A stretch of DNA of 64,000 nucleotides from Glaciecola nitratireducens FR1064 (GTDB lineage Bacteria > Pseudomonadota > Gammaproteobacteria > Enterobacterales > Alteromonadaceae). The DNA is taken from positions 3,348,001-3,412,000 of the forward strand of contig NC_016041.1 of the NCBI RefSeq assembly GCF_000226565.1, written 5' to 3'. Shown one piece after another: positions 49,211 to 58,479 of this stretch. The translations under genes and the position numbers were made by a program. The first letter of the stretch is position 1. Each line of letters begins with the position of its first letter. The notes under the pieces are model-generated. The model saw only the letters and a program-made list of their open reading frames with translations, was not told the DNA's origin and searched no databases.

Positions 49211-50614
49211 TTGACCGAAGCATCAGAAAAAAAAGAAGATAAAAATAGCTTAGTAGAAGGCCCTGTTTTACCTATTATTTCAAGACTAGCGATGCCCATG
49301 ATTTTTGGCATCGTTGCTGTGTTTTCAATATCTCTCGTTGATACCTATTTTGTCGGTAAATTAGGCACAGCACAATTAGCGGCTCTTTCCTTTACTTTCC
49401 CAGTCACTATGGCAATTGCGAGTTTATCAAGTGGACTTGGTGCCGGCGCTTCTTCGGTAGTTTCAAGAGCAATAGGCGCGGATAACAGGTCGCACGCCAA
49501 ACGTTTATCGACAGACAGTTTGCTGCTCGCCAGCTTACTCGTCGTTCTCATTTCAGCTATTGGATACTTTACGATTACACCACTATTTAAGCTACTTGGC
49601 GCTTCTGGTGACGTCTTAAAATACATTATTCAGTATATGGAAATTTGGTATATTTCAATGCCATTTCTCGTCATTCCTATTGTGGCTAACGCAATTATTA
49701 GATCCGTTGGCAATGCACTTTGGCCAAGCATTATCATGTTTTTTGCTGCAGCAGTGAATATTGCTCTCACTCCCGTCTTGATATTTGGCTTCGGTCCAAT
49801 ACCAGCAATGAATATTGAAGGTGCCGCAATCAGCACGATGATAGCGCGCATAGTTACCTTCATCCTCGCACTGTATGTTGCTATTTATCGCGAAGAAATT
49901 ATCCAAGTATCTAAACCCGAATACCAAGTGTTTATCGATTCTTGTAAGTCTGTGCTGAAAATCGCTCTACCAGCTGGCGCAGGAAGCGTTATTAATCCAA
50001 TTGGGATCGGAATTGTTACTGCCATTATCGCAGGATATGGCGACGATACAGTAGCCGCGTTTGGTGTCGCTACAAGGATAGAGTCATTTGCGTGCATTCC
50101 TATGTTAGCCCTGTCTGCTTCGATAGGTCCAATCGCAGGCCAAAACTGGGGAGCAGGAAACAAGCATCGAGTAATACAGACACTTAAATACTGCTATCTT
50201 ATTTGTGTGCTTTGGTCGTTAGTAATTATTGCTTTGTTTTATGGTTTTGCAGATCAGTTTTCCTCACTTTTAGCTTCAAGTGAAAGTGTCGCAGCCAAAT
50301 CCACGGATTATTTATATATCGTTGCGGTAAGTTTGGTTGGTTACGGTTGGATAATAGTATCTTCTGCAGCGTTTAACTCTTTAGGCAAGTCGGTCACCGG
50401 ATTTAATTATTACGCGGTACGAACATTTGCTTTGTATGTGCCTTTGAGTTTAGCTGCTTCTATCTGGTTCGATGAAAAGTGGGTTTATATTGCTATCGCC
50501 ATAGCAAATTTAGTATCCGGTTTCTTGGTAGCCGGTTACACACTACTTTGGCTTAAAAAAGCTAAACAAGAAGACTGTCACCCTGATTGGACGCTCAATT
50601 TGTTAAGCTCATAA
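49211..50614 (+). CDS. MATE-family efflux transporter, 467 aa
   Basis: Twelve predicted membrane helices and the duplicated MATE pattern are seen: P-M-I-F-G-x-x-A-x-x-x-x-x-x-V-D-T-Y-F-V-G-K-L-G in the first half and I-G-I-G-x-V-T-A-I-I-A-G-Y-G in the second. MATE proteins export cationic drugs or metabolites using Na+ or H+. The start is a TTG after GAGGAC; an earlier start is ruled out by stops. No repressor gene adjoins it. Confidence 0.93.
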   Translation: MTEASEKKEDKNSLVEGPVLPIISRLAMPMIFGIVAVFSISLVDTYFVGKLGTAQLAALSFTFPVTMAIASLSSGLGAGASSVVSRAIGADNRSHAKRLSTDSLLLASLLVVLISAIGYFTITPLFKLLGASGDVLKYIIQYMEIWYISMPFLVIPIVANAIIRSVGNALWPSIIMFFAAAVNIALTPVLIFGFGPIPAMNIEGAAISTMIARIVTFILALYVAIYREEIIQVSKPEYQVFIDSCKSVLKIALPAGAGSVINPIGIGIVTAIIAGYGDDTVAAFGVATRIESFACIPMLALSASIGPIAGQNWGAGNKHRVIQTLKYCYLICVLWSLVIIALFYGFADQFSSLLASSESVAAKSTDYLYIVAVSLVGYGWIIVSSAAFNSLGKSVTGFNYYAVRTFALYVPLSLAASIWFDEKWVYIAIAIANLVSGFLVAGYTLLWLKKAKQEDCHPDWTLNLLSS

Positions 50615-50656
50615 ATTATTAAAATCGTTTTTATAAACTTCAAGACTAGCGGCAAT

Positions 50657-51622
50657 TTATAAAAAAACATCAGATAAATAGTGGGTTAAGCTCGTCAAGG
50701 CAATCATGAGTAACAAATAATGCACCGTAAAAAGCATAAAGCTTACTGGGTTGAGCAGAATCGAGTGCGCTGGTTTTTGTTTTTGTTCTTGTTCTTGCTC
50801 ATTTGCATAACTCTTTATTAGTTGCCTCACATAAATGGGTAAACCGCTAATCTCTTGAGGCTCTGGTAGGCACTGCAAATTGTGTAAATTATTCTTTTTT
50901 TTGCTTAATATTTGGCGCGCCACTTCGTGATTAGCGTTGCTTAAATCTTTAAGAAAGATTTTCCTGACGCTGTTGGGCCAAATTATCGTAAAAATTTTAC
51001 CAATCATGCTGCGCAAATTGTCGTAGCGCTTGCAGCGAATCAATTCATACATCAGAATTAATTGTAAGGCCTCTGCTCCAAGTTGTGACTTCGTTTTGCT
51101 GGACATAATAATCCGAGGGCTAATTAAGCCTGCATTCATTAGCAAAGGATATTCTGAATTTATAGTGTGAAGATAGTCGTTATGAACACTTTGTTCGTTA
51201 CATAGTAATTCGATTAAACACTGTATTTGATTTTCTAAGCGCCGCTGCTGCCTGAAAAAAACAAATAGAGAAAACCCCACCAGTGTTGAAACAAGCGCTG
51301 CTAGCGCGAAAATATAATTAGACGACTGAAAGTAATCTGGAACATGAGGTCCACAAACGCTCACATGGCAATGTTCATAAAGGCTAGGGAAAGCAAAGAA
51401 GCTCGGTAAAATAAATGCAAAGACACTGACAAGACCAATAATAGGCGCCCCAAGTGCTAACGATAAGAGGAGCAAAGCCCTTCTCTTAGCCGCAGCTTTT
51501 AATATTGTTTCTCGCATCCAACGGTAAATGAAAGCGTATAGTCTTGATACCAAAACATAAAAAACAAGCGTCAATAAAATCAACATTAAGGTCACTGATA
51601 ATGTAGCAAATACGTGTGCCAT
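50657..51622 (-). CDS. M56/BlaR1-like membrane protein with degenerate metal site, 321 aa
   Basis: The layout is that of M56 (BlaR1/MecR1-like) proteins: N-terminal helices, a cytoplasmic stretch ending in a membrane-associated peptidase segment, and a last helix. At the zinc site expected as H-E-L-x-H-x-x-R-x-D-N it has Y192-E-L-I-R-C196-K-R-Y-D-N-L, so both His ligands are replaced. It is thus unlikely to be an active metallopeptidase. An E-Q-E-Q-E-Q-K-Q-K linker precedes the C-terminal helix. It overlaps the BlaI-like gene by 1 bp, so it is translationally coupled and would act as its signal-receiving partner, by a non-proteolytic route or none. Confidence 0.75.
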   Translation of the reverse strand: MAHVFATLSVTLMLILLTLVFYVLVSRLYAFIYRWMRETILKAAAKRRALLLLSLALGAPIIGLVSVFAFILPSFFAFPSLYEHCHVSVCGPHVPDYFQSSNYIFALAALVSTLVGFSLFVFFRQQRRLENQIQCLIELLCNEQSVHNDYLHTINSEYPLLMNAGLISPRIIMSSKTKSQLGAEALQLILMYELIRCKRYDNLRSMIGKIFTIIWPNSVRKIFLKDLSNANHEVARQILSKKKNNLHNLQCLPEPQEISGLPIYVRQLIKSYANEQEQEQKQKPAHSILLNPVSFMLFTVHYLLLMIALTSLTHYLSDVFL

Positions 51623-52059
51623 TAAATCCCCAACTTATTAGTATCTGCGTGTTCATTAACTAGAGCTAACACTCGACTACCCAGTTCACTATTCCAATTG
51701 TTTAGGTAGGTCATAATGCCTGATAGCATCACTAACTCATCACCCTGTCCCATTTCGTCACGAATTTCAGATAGTAGACTGCTGATAACCTCTTCCTTAG
51801 AGTAGCGCGAAGCATAAATATAAGCTTTGCCCATTTTACTTCGAGTTAGCAAGCCTTTGCGCCACAAGCGCTCAATAGTGCTTTGGATCGTATTAATCGA
51901 TATAAGTTTAATACTGCTGCTTTGTTCACCTTCCAAAAGATCCCGAATATTTTGAGCCGTTAAACTAAGATCCTCTTGTCGCCAAAACAAATCCAATGTT
52001 TGTATTTCACGCCGACCTAACATTGGCGGTTTAAGTTTTTCTTTTTTTGACGTTCGCAT
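51622..52059 (-). CDS. BlaI/MecI/CopY-family repressor, 145 aa
   Basis: A winged-helix DNA-binding domain is visible: L-G-R-R-E-I-Q-T-L-D-L-F-W ... T-A-Q-N-I-R-D-L-L and I-N-T-I-Q-S-T-I-E-R-L-W-R-K-G-L-L (recognition helix), then a C-terminal dimer helix. It is longer than typical BlaI (about 125) at the N-terminus. It is upstream of and coupled to the M56-like gene, and divergent from a TonB receptor 64-127 bp away, so the receptor is the likely target. Confidence 0.85.
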   Translation of the reverse strand: MRTSKKEKLKPPMLGRREIQTLDLFWRQEDLSLTAQNIRDLLEGEQSSSIKLISINTIQSTIERLWRKGLLTRSKMGKAYIYASRYSKEEVISSLLSEIRDEMGQGDELVMLSGIMTYLNNWNSELGSRVLALVNEHADTNKLGI

Positions 52060-52073
52060 AGTAAGGAGTCCAT

Positions 52074-52090
52074 TTTCTAATTTGTAGAAA
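52074..52090. promoter_or_regulatory. Candidate operator of the BlaI-like repressor
   Basis: A dyad TTTCTA (52074-52079), 5-bp spacer ATTTG, TAGAAA (52085-52090), lies in the short gap between the divergent BlaI-like and TonB-receptor genes. BlaI/CopY-type repressors bind short dyads containing (T)ACA/TGT(A); this one is similar in shape but not a match to that consensus. Confidence 0.4.
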
Positions 52091-52185
52091 GTTTAAACCG
52101 AGGCCTTATCGGTTGTTTTGTCATGTTATTTAATAAACGCCTCAGACCCGCTACTAGATGCAAATTTATTAAAAAAGGTGACCAA

Positions 52186-54324
52186 ATGTACTTCTATAAA
52201 AAAACTAAAACACGAACAGCAGCTTTCAAATTCGTTGTTGCAGCGCTTTTTTTATCTCTCGCTTTTTATGCGAATGCCTCTAGCGATACTAAGCCAAGCC
52301 CGGAACTGATCGCAGATGCCAACACAGAATCAACAATTGAAAAAATTGTCATTGAGGGCCGTTCAGTCAACCTTTTAGGAGAGGCAATATCCGCTTCAGA
52401 AGGGGTAGTCGGACAATTTGAAATAGCCAGTCGGCCAATGCTACGCACGGGCGAAATATTAGAATTAGTACCTGGCATGGTGGTCACGCAACATAGTGGA
52501 ACGGGGAAAGCTAACCAGTATTTTTTACGAGGCTTTAATCTTGACCACGGTACTGATTTTGCTTCGTCAATTGACGGTATGCCAATAAATATGCGAAGCC
52601 ATGGGCATGGACAAGGCTATACCGATTTAAATTTTATCATTCCTGAAACAGTGCAAACACTTAACTACAAAAAAGGAGCTTACTACGCTGATGTTGGAGA
52701 TTTCAGCGGTGCCGGCAGTGCGGAATTTAATACTGTGTCAGGACAGCAAAACGGCCAGATATCCGCCACACTCGGTGAGCATAATTACCAACGGTACTTG
52801 CTTATGAATGGCGTTAACATGCACCAAGGTTCGCTTAATTATGCAGTAGAAATAAACCAAAATGATGGTCCTTGGACTGATATTGAAGAAGACTTAAACA
52901 AAATAAATGTATTTGCCAAATACGATCAAAAATTATTTGAAGGACAATTAAATGTGAGTCTAATGGCCTACGACAACAAGTGGAACAGCGCAGATCAAAT
53001 ACCCGAGCGAGCTGTTCTGCAAGGCATTATAGATGAACTTGGCTCCTTAGATACAACGCTGGGAGGGCAAAGCAGTCGTTATAGTATTAATACACAATGG
53101 CAAACCGACAATATTTCCATGGCTTTTTATGCAATCGACTATGATCTTCAACTATGGTCAAATTTTACGTATTTTCTTGATAGACCAACCCGTGGCGATC
53201 AATTCGAGCAAGTAGACGATCGAAAAATCTTTGGTGGTCACCTTCAATACACGCAACACGGTAACTGGGGTGAGTACGAGGTATCAAATACCGTCGGTGT
53301 GCAGTTGAGATATGACAAGATTAATGAAGTGGGTTTGTATTCAACACAAGCAAGACAGCGTTTTGGAGTGGTACGCAGCGACCAAGTTGACGAAGGAAGC
53401 AGTGGTCTCTTTTGGGAAAACGAAATGACTTGGAACAAGTCATTTCGCACGAGTTTGGGCGCACGATTTGATTATTATAATTTCGACGTGGATAGCTTAG
53501 TTGCAGCTAATATTAACGGCGTTGATTTAAATGGGAATAAAGGAACGGAAAACGACAGTAAGCTATCACTAAAAGGCAGCGCTATATATACGTTTAACGA
53601 TCGTCTTGAAGGATATGCTTCAATTGGTCAAGGTTTTCATTCCAATGATGCTCGCGGCACAATAGATCAAGTTGACCCCGCGTCGGGCAACAGCATACAA
53701 CCAGTCGAACCCTTAGTAGGTTCTTTAGGCTACGAAATTGGTATACGCACCACTATCGAGGATAAACTAAACGCCTCGATATCCTTATGGGCATTGACCT
53801 TAGACAGTGAGTTAGTATTCGTAGGAGATGCTGGAAATACTGAAGCCAGTTTTGAATCAACGCGCAAAGGTCTTGAACTTAGCGCTTATTATCGCTTAAC
53901 CAAAGCCTTAACTTTAGATCTTGAATATGCATATACAGACGCTGAGTTTTCAGAGTTACCTGCTGCGGAGAACGCAATACCGGGAGCAATAAAACAGGTA
54001 GTTCAGAGCGGTGTAACATGGCAGCAGGAAAGCTGGTTTGCCAGTCTTCGCTATCGCTATTTTGGAAAGCGCCCACTGGTCGAAGATCGCAGCGTTTATT
54101 CCGACAGCACACAAATTGTAAATCTTAACTTGGGTTATCGCTTTGACTCTAAGTTGACGCTGAAGCTAGATATATTGAATGCATTTGACAGCGACGACCA
54201 CGATATTGATTATTTCTATGCCAGTCGCCTAGCAAATGAATCTGCTAGCGACGGCATTGAAGATATTCACTATCACGTGTTGGAGCCACGTACATTTAGA
54301 TTATCGCTAGCATACTCGTTTTAA
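52186..54324 (+). CDS. TonB-dependent receptor, about 712 aa
   Basis: I prefer the ATG at 52186, which has an AAGGTGA site and yields a signal peptide (AAFKFVVAALFLSLAFYANA); an upstream ATG at 52123 would add 21 residues. A plug domain follows (LRTGEILELVPGMVVTQHSG, then Y-F-L-R-G-F-N-L-D-H-G-T-D-F and D-G-M-P-I-N-M-R-S-H-G-H-G-Q-G), then a 22-strand barrel ending L-S-L-A-Y-S-F. The His/Gly-rich plug loop is characteristic of one conserved receptor group, but I do not know its substrate. It is divergent from the BlaI/M56 pair, so control by that pair is likely. Confidence 0.92.
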   Translation: MYFYKKTKTRTAAFKFVVAALFLSLAFYANASSDTKPSPELIADANTESTIEKIVIEGRSVNLLGEAISASEGVVGQFEIASRPMLRTGEILELVPGMVVTQHSGTGKANQYFLRGFNLDHGTDFASSIDGMPINMRSHGHGQGYTDLNFIIPETVQTLNYKKGAYYADVGDFSGAGSAEFNTVSGQQNGQISATLGEHNYQRYLLMNGVNMHQGSLNYAVEINQNDGPWTDIEEDLNKINVFAKYDQKLFEGQLNVSLMAYDNKWNSADQIPERAVLQGIIDELGSLDTTLGGQSSRYSINTQWQTDNISMAFYAIDYDLQLWSNFTYFLDRPTRGDQFEQVDDRKIFGGHLQYTQHGNWGEYEVSNTVGVQLRYDKINEVGLYSTQARQRFGVVRSDQVDEGSSGLFWENEMTWNKSFRTSLGARFDYYNFDVDSLVAANINGVDLNGNKGTENDSKLSLKGSAIYTFNDRLEGYASIGQGFHSNDARGTIDQVDPASGNSIQPVEPLVGSLGYEIGIRTTIEDKLNASISLWALTLDSELVFVGDAGNTEASFESTRKGLELSAYYRLTKALTLDLEYAYTDAEFSELPAAENAIPGAIKQVVQSGVTWQQESWFASLRYRYFGKRPLVEDRSVYSDSTQIVNLNLGYRFDSKLTLKLDILNAFDSDDHDIDYFYASRLANESASDGIEDIHYHVLEPRTFRLSLAYSF

Positions 54325-54331
54325 TGAAGAA

Positions 54332-54523
54332 TTATTTAAGCCGAAAGATACCAAGGACGATACAGACAGCGCCGCCGATTAAACCTAACCAAGCTTCCAT
54401 CGGCGTATCGCCACTGAAAGTACGCTCAATTTGCGAACCAGCGGAGTCATAAACATCATAGCCCCAAATACATAGAGCCGTGCCTATTATGATTAAGATG
54501 ATGCCAAGCAATTTATTGTTCAT
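54332..54523 (-). CDS. DUF3185-family small membrane protein, 63 aa
   Basis: Two membrane helices (LGIILIIIGTALCIWGY and AWLGLIGGAVCIVLGIF) flank S-A-G-S-Q-I-E-R-T-F-S-G-D-T-P, the pattern of DUF3185 proteins. Function unknown. It is convergent with the TonB receptor, only 7 bp apart. Confidence 0.8.
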   Translation of the reverse strand: MNNKLLGIILIIIGTALCIWGYDVYDSAGSQIERTFSGDTPMEAWLGLIGGAVCIVLGIFRLK

Positions 54524-54615
54524 GGTGTTTCCTTACTTATTATTATTGAATTGGGTACTGTCTCAATATACGCAAAAAAGTCAAATTACCCAAATAAAAG
54601 CGCTTCCCTATCGGA

Positions 54616-56028
54616 CTAGAGCTTTCTTGCTTTAAAGCGCTTTCCTTTGATACGACGCTCACGAAACTGGCTTAATGCGCGTTTCACGCTTCTGGCTTTT
54701 ATGGCAATGTAAGTATGCCGAGCGGAAATAGAAATCTTTCCTATATCCTCTCCCGGTATCTCGGCCTCTTTGGTTAATGCTCCCAAAATATCCCCTGGAC
54801 GCAGCTTATCTCGTTTACCACCATCAACTGCAATACAAACAAACTCAGGCTCTCTTATACGGTTTGCATGAAAGCGCACACCTTGAATATGGAGTTTACT
54901 AATTTTAGCATCTGTTTTTGCCGCTATTTCGTCTAGCTTACCTTCTTCGTTATCATCGATTAAGGTGATTGCTAAGCCTTTTTCTTCTGCTCGGCCTGTG
55001 CGTCCAATTCGATGTGTGTGAGTATCGATATCTTCACTAACCCTGTGATTAATGACTAAATCGACGCGCTCTATATCAAGCCCGCGCGCAGCAACGTCAG
55101 TTGCAACTAACACGCTCACCGTTTTATTCGCAAATCGAGCAAGTACTTGACTGCGCTCCGACTGTTCTAGATCACCGTGCAACCCTACAGCAGTAAAGCC
55201 CATTTGATATAATTCATCGCTGAGTTCTTTGGTTTCGCGTCGAGTGCGGCAAAACACAATCGTTGATTCAATTTGATGATGTGTAAGCAATGCTGCAACG
55301 GCCTGAGTCCGGTGCTCATTACTTATACGATAAGCCTGTTGTTCGATATTCGGCGCAGACTGCCCGTCTTCAACTTTAATGATCTTTGCATTGCGCTGAT
55401 ACTGATCCGTAATACTTTTGATTTGATCTGGGAAAGTAGCTGAAAATAACAAAGTTTGTCGTGTCGACGCCAAGGCAGTTTGCGAAAGATGGTGCATCAC
55501 CACCCGCATCTCATCTTCAAAGCCCATATCGAGCATGCGATCAGCTTCATCAAGCACAAAGCAATTCACTTTTTTTAAACTTAATGTGCGCTTACCTATA
55601 TGGTCCATAATGCGGCCAGGGGTGCCAACCACCACATTTGCACCGTAGCGCAATGACACAATTTGCGGTCCCATTGGCATACCGCCAACTAATGAAACCA
55701 CTTTCAAATTAGCCATACGTTTTGCCAACAAGCGAATTTGCTCGGCAACTTGTTCGGCCAGCTCACGCGTTGGACACATAATGAGGCACTGTGGATTTTT
55801 CGCTTCAACATCAATTTTACTTAACAGCGCTAGTCCAAATGCAAGTGTTTTACCACTGCCTGTTTTCGCCTGCACCGCAACATCAGCTCCTGCCAACACA
55901 TCTGGTAAGCAGGCCTGTTGAGTTTGCGTCATGTGCGTAAACTCAATTGCATTTAGAGCTTCCATCAAAGGTTCAGATAAACCTAAGCTAGAAAATGAAG
56001 TGGCGCTGTTTGCGTCAGTTGATGTCAT
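54616..56028 (-). CDS. dbpA: ATP-dependent RNA helicase DbpA
   Basis: This DEAD-box helicase acts in 50S assembly by remodelling 23S rRNA helix 92. Motifs: QAKTGSGKT (Walker A), VLDEADRML (motif II), SATF, and HRIGRTGRA (motif VI). The C-terminal domain [16 protein letters not shown] and [16 protein letters not shown] is the specific RNA-binding domain of DbpA. I choose the ATG at 56028, whose first bases overlap the pyrC TGA (ATGA); a start at 56040 would overlap pyrC more. It is the second gene of a pyrC-dbpA operon. Confidence 0.95.
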   Translation of the reverse strand: MTSTDANSATSFSSLGLSEPLMEALNAIEFTHMTQTQQACLPDVLAGADVAVQAKTGSGKTLAFGLALLSKIDVEAKNPQCLIMCPTRELAEQVAEQIRLLAKRMANLKVVSLVGGMPMGPQIVSLRYGANVVVGTPGRIMDHIGKRTLSLKKVNCFVLDEADRMLDMGFEDEMRVVMHHLSQTALASTRQTLLFSATFPDQIKSITDQYQRNAKIIKVEDGQSAPNIEQQAYRISNEHRTQAVAALLTHHQIESTIVFCRTRRETKELSDELYQMGFTAVGLHGDLEQSERSQVLARFANKTVSVLVATDVAARGLDIERVDLVINHRVSEDIDTHTHRIGRTGRAEEKGLAITLIDDNEEGKLDEIAAKTDAKISKLHIQGVRFHANRIREPEFVCIAVDGGKRDKLRPGDILGALTKEAEIPGEDIGKISISARHTYIAIKARSVKRALSQFRERRIKGKRFKARKL

Positions 56029-57119
56029 GCTAATTTCCATTGTAGGGTTTCACCTGCAAAAAATGGCACTATTTCATCGCGGGAGCTGTCGAGAGATCTT
56101 TCAGAAGATTTATCAAGAGTCCGATCGAAGGTGTCATCAAATGTCGGTAATTTAATATTGCTAGGAACTTCCCAGCTTTGTTTGTTTAATGTGATGGTGC
56201 CACTGTTACGCGGCATTCCATAAAAATCCGGACCGTAATGGCTGGCAAAGCCTTCGAGCTTGTCTATTGCATTAAGGTCTTCAAATACCTGCGCGTACAA
56301 CTCAATTGCGCTCCACGCGCTGTAGCAACCGGCGCAACCACAGGCATTTTCTTTTTTATGCTTTTCGTGTGGCGCTGAATCTGTGCCTAGGAAGAATTTT
56401 TTCGAGCCTGACGCAACCACCGCTCTCAGTGCTTGCTGATGAGTGTTGCGCTTCAATACAGGCAGACAGTAGTTGTGAGGTCTTATACCTCCCACTAATA
56501 AATCATTACGATTTAGCAGTAAATGTTGGGGCGTAATTGTTGCCGCCACGTTATCTGAAGATTCCAGCACAAAATCCACCGCGTCTTTGGTTGTGATATG
56601 TTCAAACACAATTTTTAAGTTTGGAAAATCGTTTACGATGTCACGCAAATAGGTGTCGATAAATGCTTTTTCACGATCGAAAATGTCAATATGCGCTTCG
56701 GTTACTTCACCGTGAATTAGCAGCAGCATACCGACTTGTTGCATTGCTTCAAAAACGGGATAAAGCGCCTTTATGCCTTTGACTGCAGCATCTGAATTGG
56801 TTGTCGCCCCAGCAGGGTATAGTTTCGATGCAACAATACCCGCTGCTTTAGCATCTTTAATTTCTTGCGCAGTAGTTTGGTTGGTCAGAAACAAGGTAAC
56901 CAATGGCTCAAATTCAACACCTTGAGGTACGGCATCCAAAATGCGCTGCTTATACGCTAGGGCCATTTGTGTTGTGGTTACCGGTGGAACCAAATTAGGC
57001 ATTGCGATGGCACGTTTAAAGCAACGTGCGGTTGCAGGCACCGTTTCTTTTAACATTTCGCCGTCACGAAAATGTAAATGCCAGTCATCAGGGGTTTGAA
57101 TAGTAAGCGATGTAGTCAT
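56025..57119 (-). CDS. pyrC: Dihydroorotase PyrC
   Basis: PyrC closes carbamoyl-aspartate to dihydroorotate in pyrimidine synthesis. The N-terminal zinc motif DWHLHFRDG, the carboxylated-Lys site [19 protein letters not shown] and the G-T-D-S-A-P-H loop are present. The ATG at 57119 ([16 protein letters not shown]) has a GGTGGA site; an upstream ATG at 57137 is less likely. The C-terminus carries an extra Ser/Arg/Asp-rich stretch (about 20 residues) before the usual final segment. It overlaps dbpA by 4 bp. Confidence 0.96.
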   Translation of the reverse strand: MTTSLTIQTPDDWHLHFRDGEMLKETVPATARCFKRAIAMPNLVPPVTTTQMALAYKQRILDAVPQGVEFEPLVTLFLTNQTTAQEIKDAKAAGIVASKLYPAGATTNSDAAVKGIKALYPVFEAMQQVGMLLLIHGEVTEAHIDIFDREKAFIDTYLRDIVNDFPNLKIVFEHITTKDAVDFVLESSDNVAATITPQHLLLNRNDLLVGGIRPHNYCLPVLKRNTHQQALRAVVASGSKKFFLGTDSAPHEKHKKENACGCAGCYSAWSAIELYAQVFEDLNAIDKLEGFASHYGPDFYGMPRNSGTITLNKQSWEVPSNIKLPTFDDTFDRTLDKSSERSLDSSRDEIVPFFAGETLQWKLA

Positions 57120-57241
57120 GCCAAATCCACCATGCATAAGTGTAAAAAAGGTTCAAAAAAGAATAAACAAAAGGTGTCATAAAAGGAGCCGTAAAACACG
57201 GGCGATATTATGCCTTATTTGAAGCATAAACGGGCAAAAAA

Positions 57242-58168
57242 CTATTCTAATTCATCAGAACTTTTGTTTATCAAGCTATTTAACGGGATCAAGCTGAGTT
57301 TTGCGATAAACAAAGGGGTATCTTCGTTGGCATAGGCAACACATTCTTGAGTGACACGCTTTTTGCTGCTTGATTCAGGTCCAAACTCATTGGCATCCTC
57401 AGAAATATCGGGCCCAACAAGAATATTGATAGCGTCGTTACTGCGCAGCTCTTCTAGCTGCTGCTTATCAATACACAGCTTTTGACTTGCGTAAATCATT
57501 GGATGAGAAATCAAATCAATATCTTCAAACAAAGCTCTCTCAAGTAATGCAGAGGAAATTAGCCCCAGTGGATACATTTCAGGAAAATCGACTTTGTCCG
57601 CAAACTCATCAATAAACAGGCTTTGCTCTGCACCGGCGCTAGCAAGAAAGTTTTTCGCGTTGCCCACAATCATATATTTTCGTTTTAAAAAATACTTAGT
57701 ACCCGGAACGAGCTCTCTATCAGGCAAGTTATTTAACATGTGCATAGGCGGTAAATTACTTGGCAATGGCAATGTCATTTGATTGCCGTCGCGCTTAAAT
57801 CCTACAATGGCGGGCTTTTTATTCGCCTTGAGAATTAAGCGTCGACTATAGGTGCTAGGGCCTTCGCCGCTCGACCATTTTCCTGGCTTAACGCTCAACG
57901 TCACTTCATCATCGGGGCGTACACAATTAGCAAAACTAAACTCATAAGCACTAAATCGAAATTGGTCTGTATCAATCTCACTTGTGCTATTCATTGCCAA
58001 CAGTCTGCACTGATACTCAATAAAGCACCCTAACTGAAAACCAAGTGCTATAGGGCCCTCAAATGGATTTCCACGCAGCCAGTGCCAGCGACTTTTGTCG
58101 TGAAACAGGTTGAAATCATCCGTTGAGTTTCTGGCAATATCGATATGCAGTTGTGACATCAGTAGCAT
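57242..58168 (-). CDS. Hotdog-fold (MaoC-like) protein of unknown function, 308 aa
   Basis: The N-terminal part (S-T-D-D-F-N-L-F-H-D ... N-P-F-E-G-P-I-A-L-G-F-Q-L) resembles the start of MaoC-type hydratase hotdog domains, where D-x-N-x-x-H-x-D begins the catalytic helix. The second half does not show a matching motif but may be a second degenerate hotdog. Length (308) fits a double hotdog. No signal peptide. Two near in-frame ATGs exist (58168 and 58159). The divergent neighbour is an ornithine-lipid synthase, so a lipid role is possible but only by proximity. Confidence 0.55.
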   Translation of the reverse strand: MLLMSQLHIDIARNSTDDFNLFHDKSRWHWLRGNPFEGPIALGFQLGCFIEYQCRLLAMNSTSEIDTDQFRFSAYEFSFANCVRPDDEVTLSVKPGKWSSGEGPSTYSRRLILKANKKPAIVGFKRDGNQMTLPLPSNLPPMHMLNNLPDRELVPGTKYFLKRKYMIVGNAKNFLASAGAEQSLFIDEFADKVDFPEMYPLGLISSALLERALFEDIDLISHPMIYASQKLCIDKQQLEELRSNDAINILVGPDISEDANEFGPESSSKKRVTQECVAYANEDTPLFIAKLSLIPLNSLINKSSDELE

Positions 58169-58479
58169 GCGTTTATCTCATGGTTATTTACGAGTTAGTC
58201 AATTATTCAAATAGATGACAAAAGTGTAGGCGATGAAAGAGAAACTACGAGATTACAATTGTCGTCCGTTATTCCGTTATCGACTCAAAACAATTAATTT
58301 GAAATGTTTATTAGTTTTAGCATGTTGTGAATAAAAAACAAGCACGAGTTGATAGCAATATTTGTGTTGCACTAAACTAAAAGAAGCACTAACAAATTGA
58401 AAGAAAAAAGGATAATCTTCTTTCTATAAGCAAACCTAACTATCGTAAAGATACTCTTCAATTAGAGACATCGGAATTC
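58169..58479. other. Divergent promoter region without a recognisable gene
   Basis: This 311-bp AT-rich gap between the hotdog-like gene and the olsF-like gene must carry both promoters. I saw no small ORF with a ribosome site, hairpin or known operator. Confidence 0.6.
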
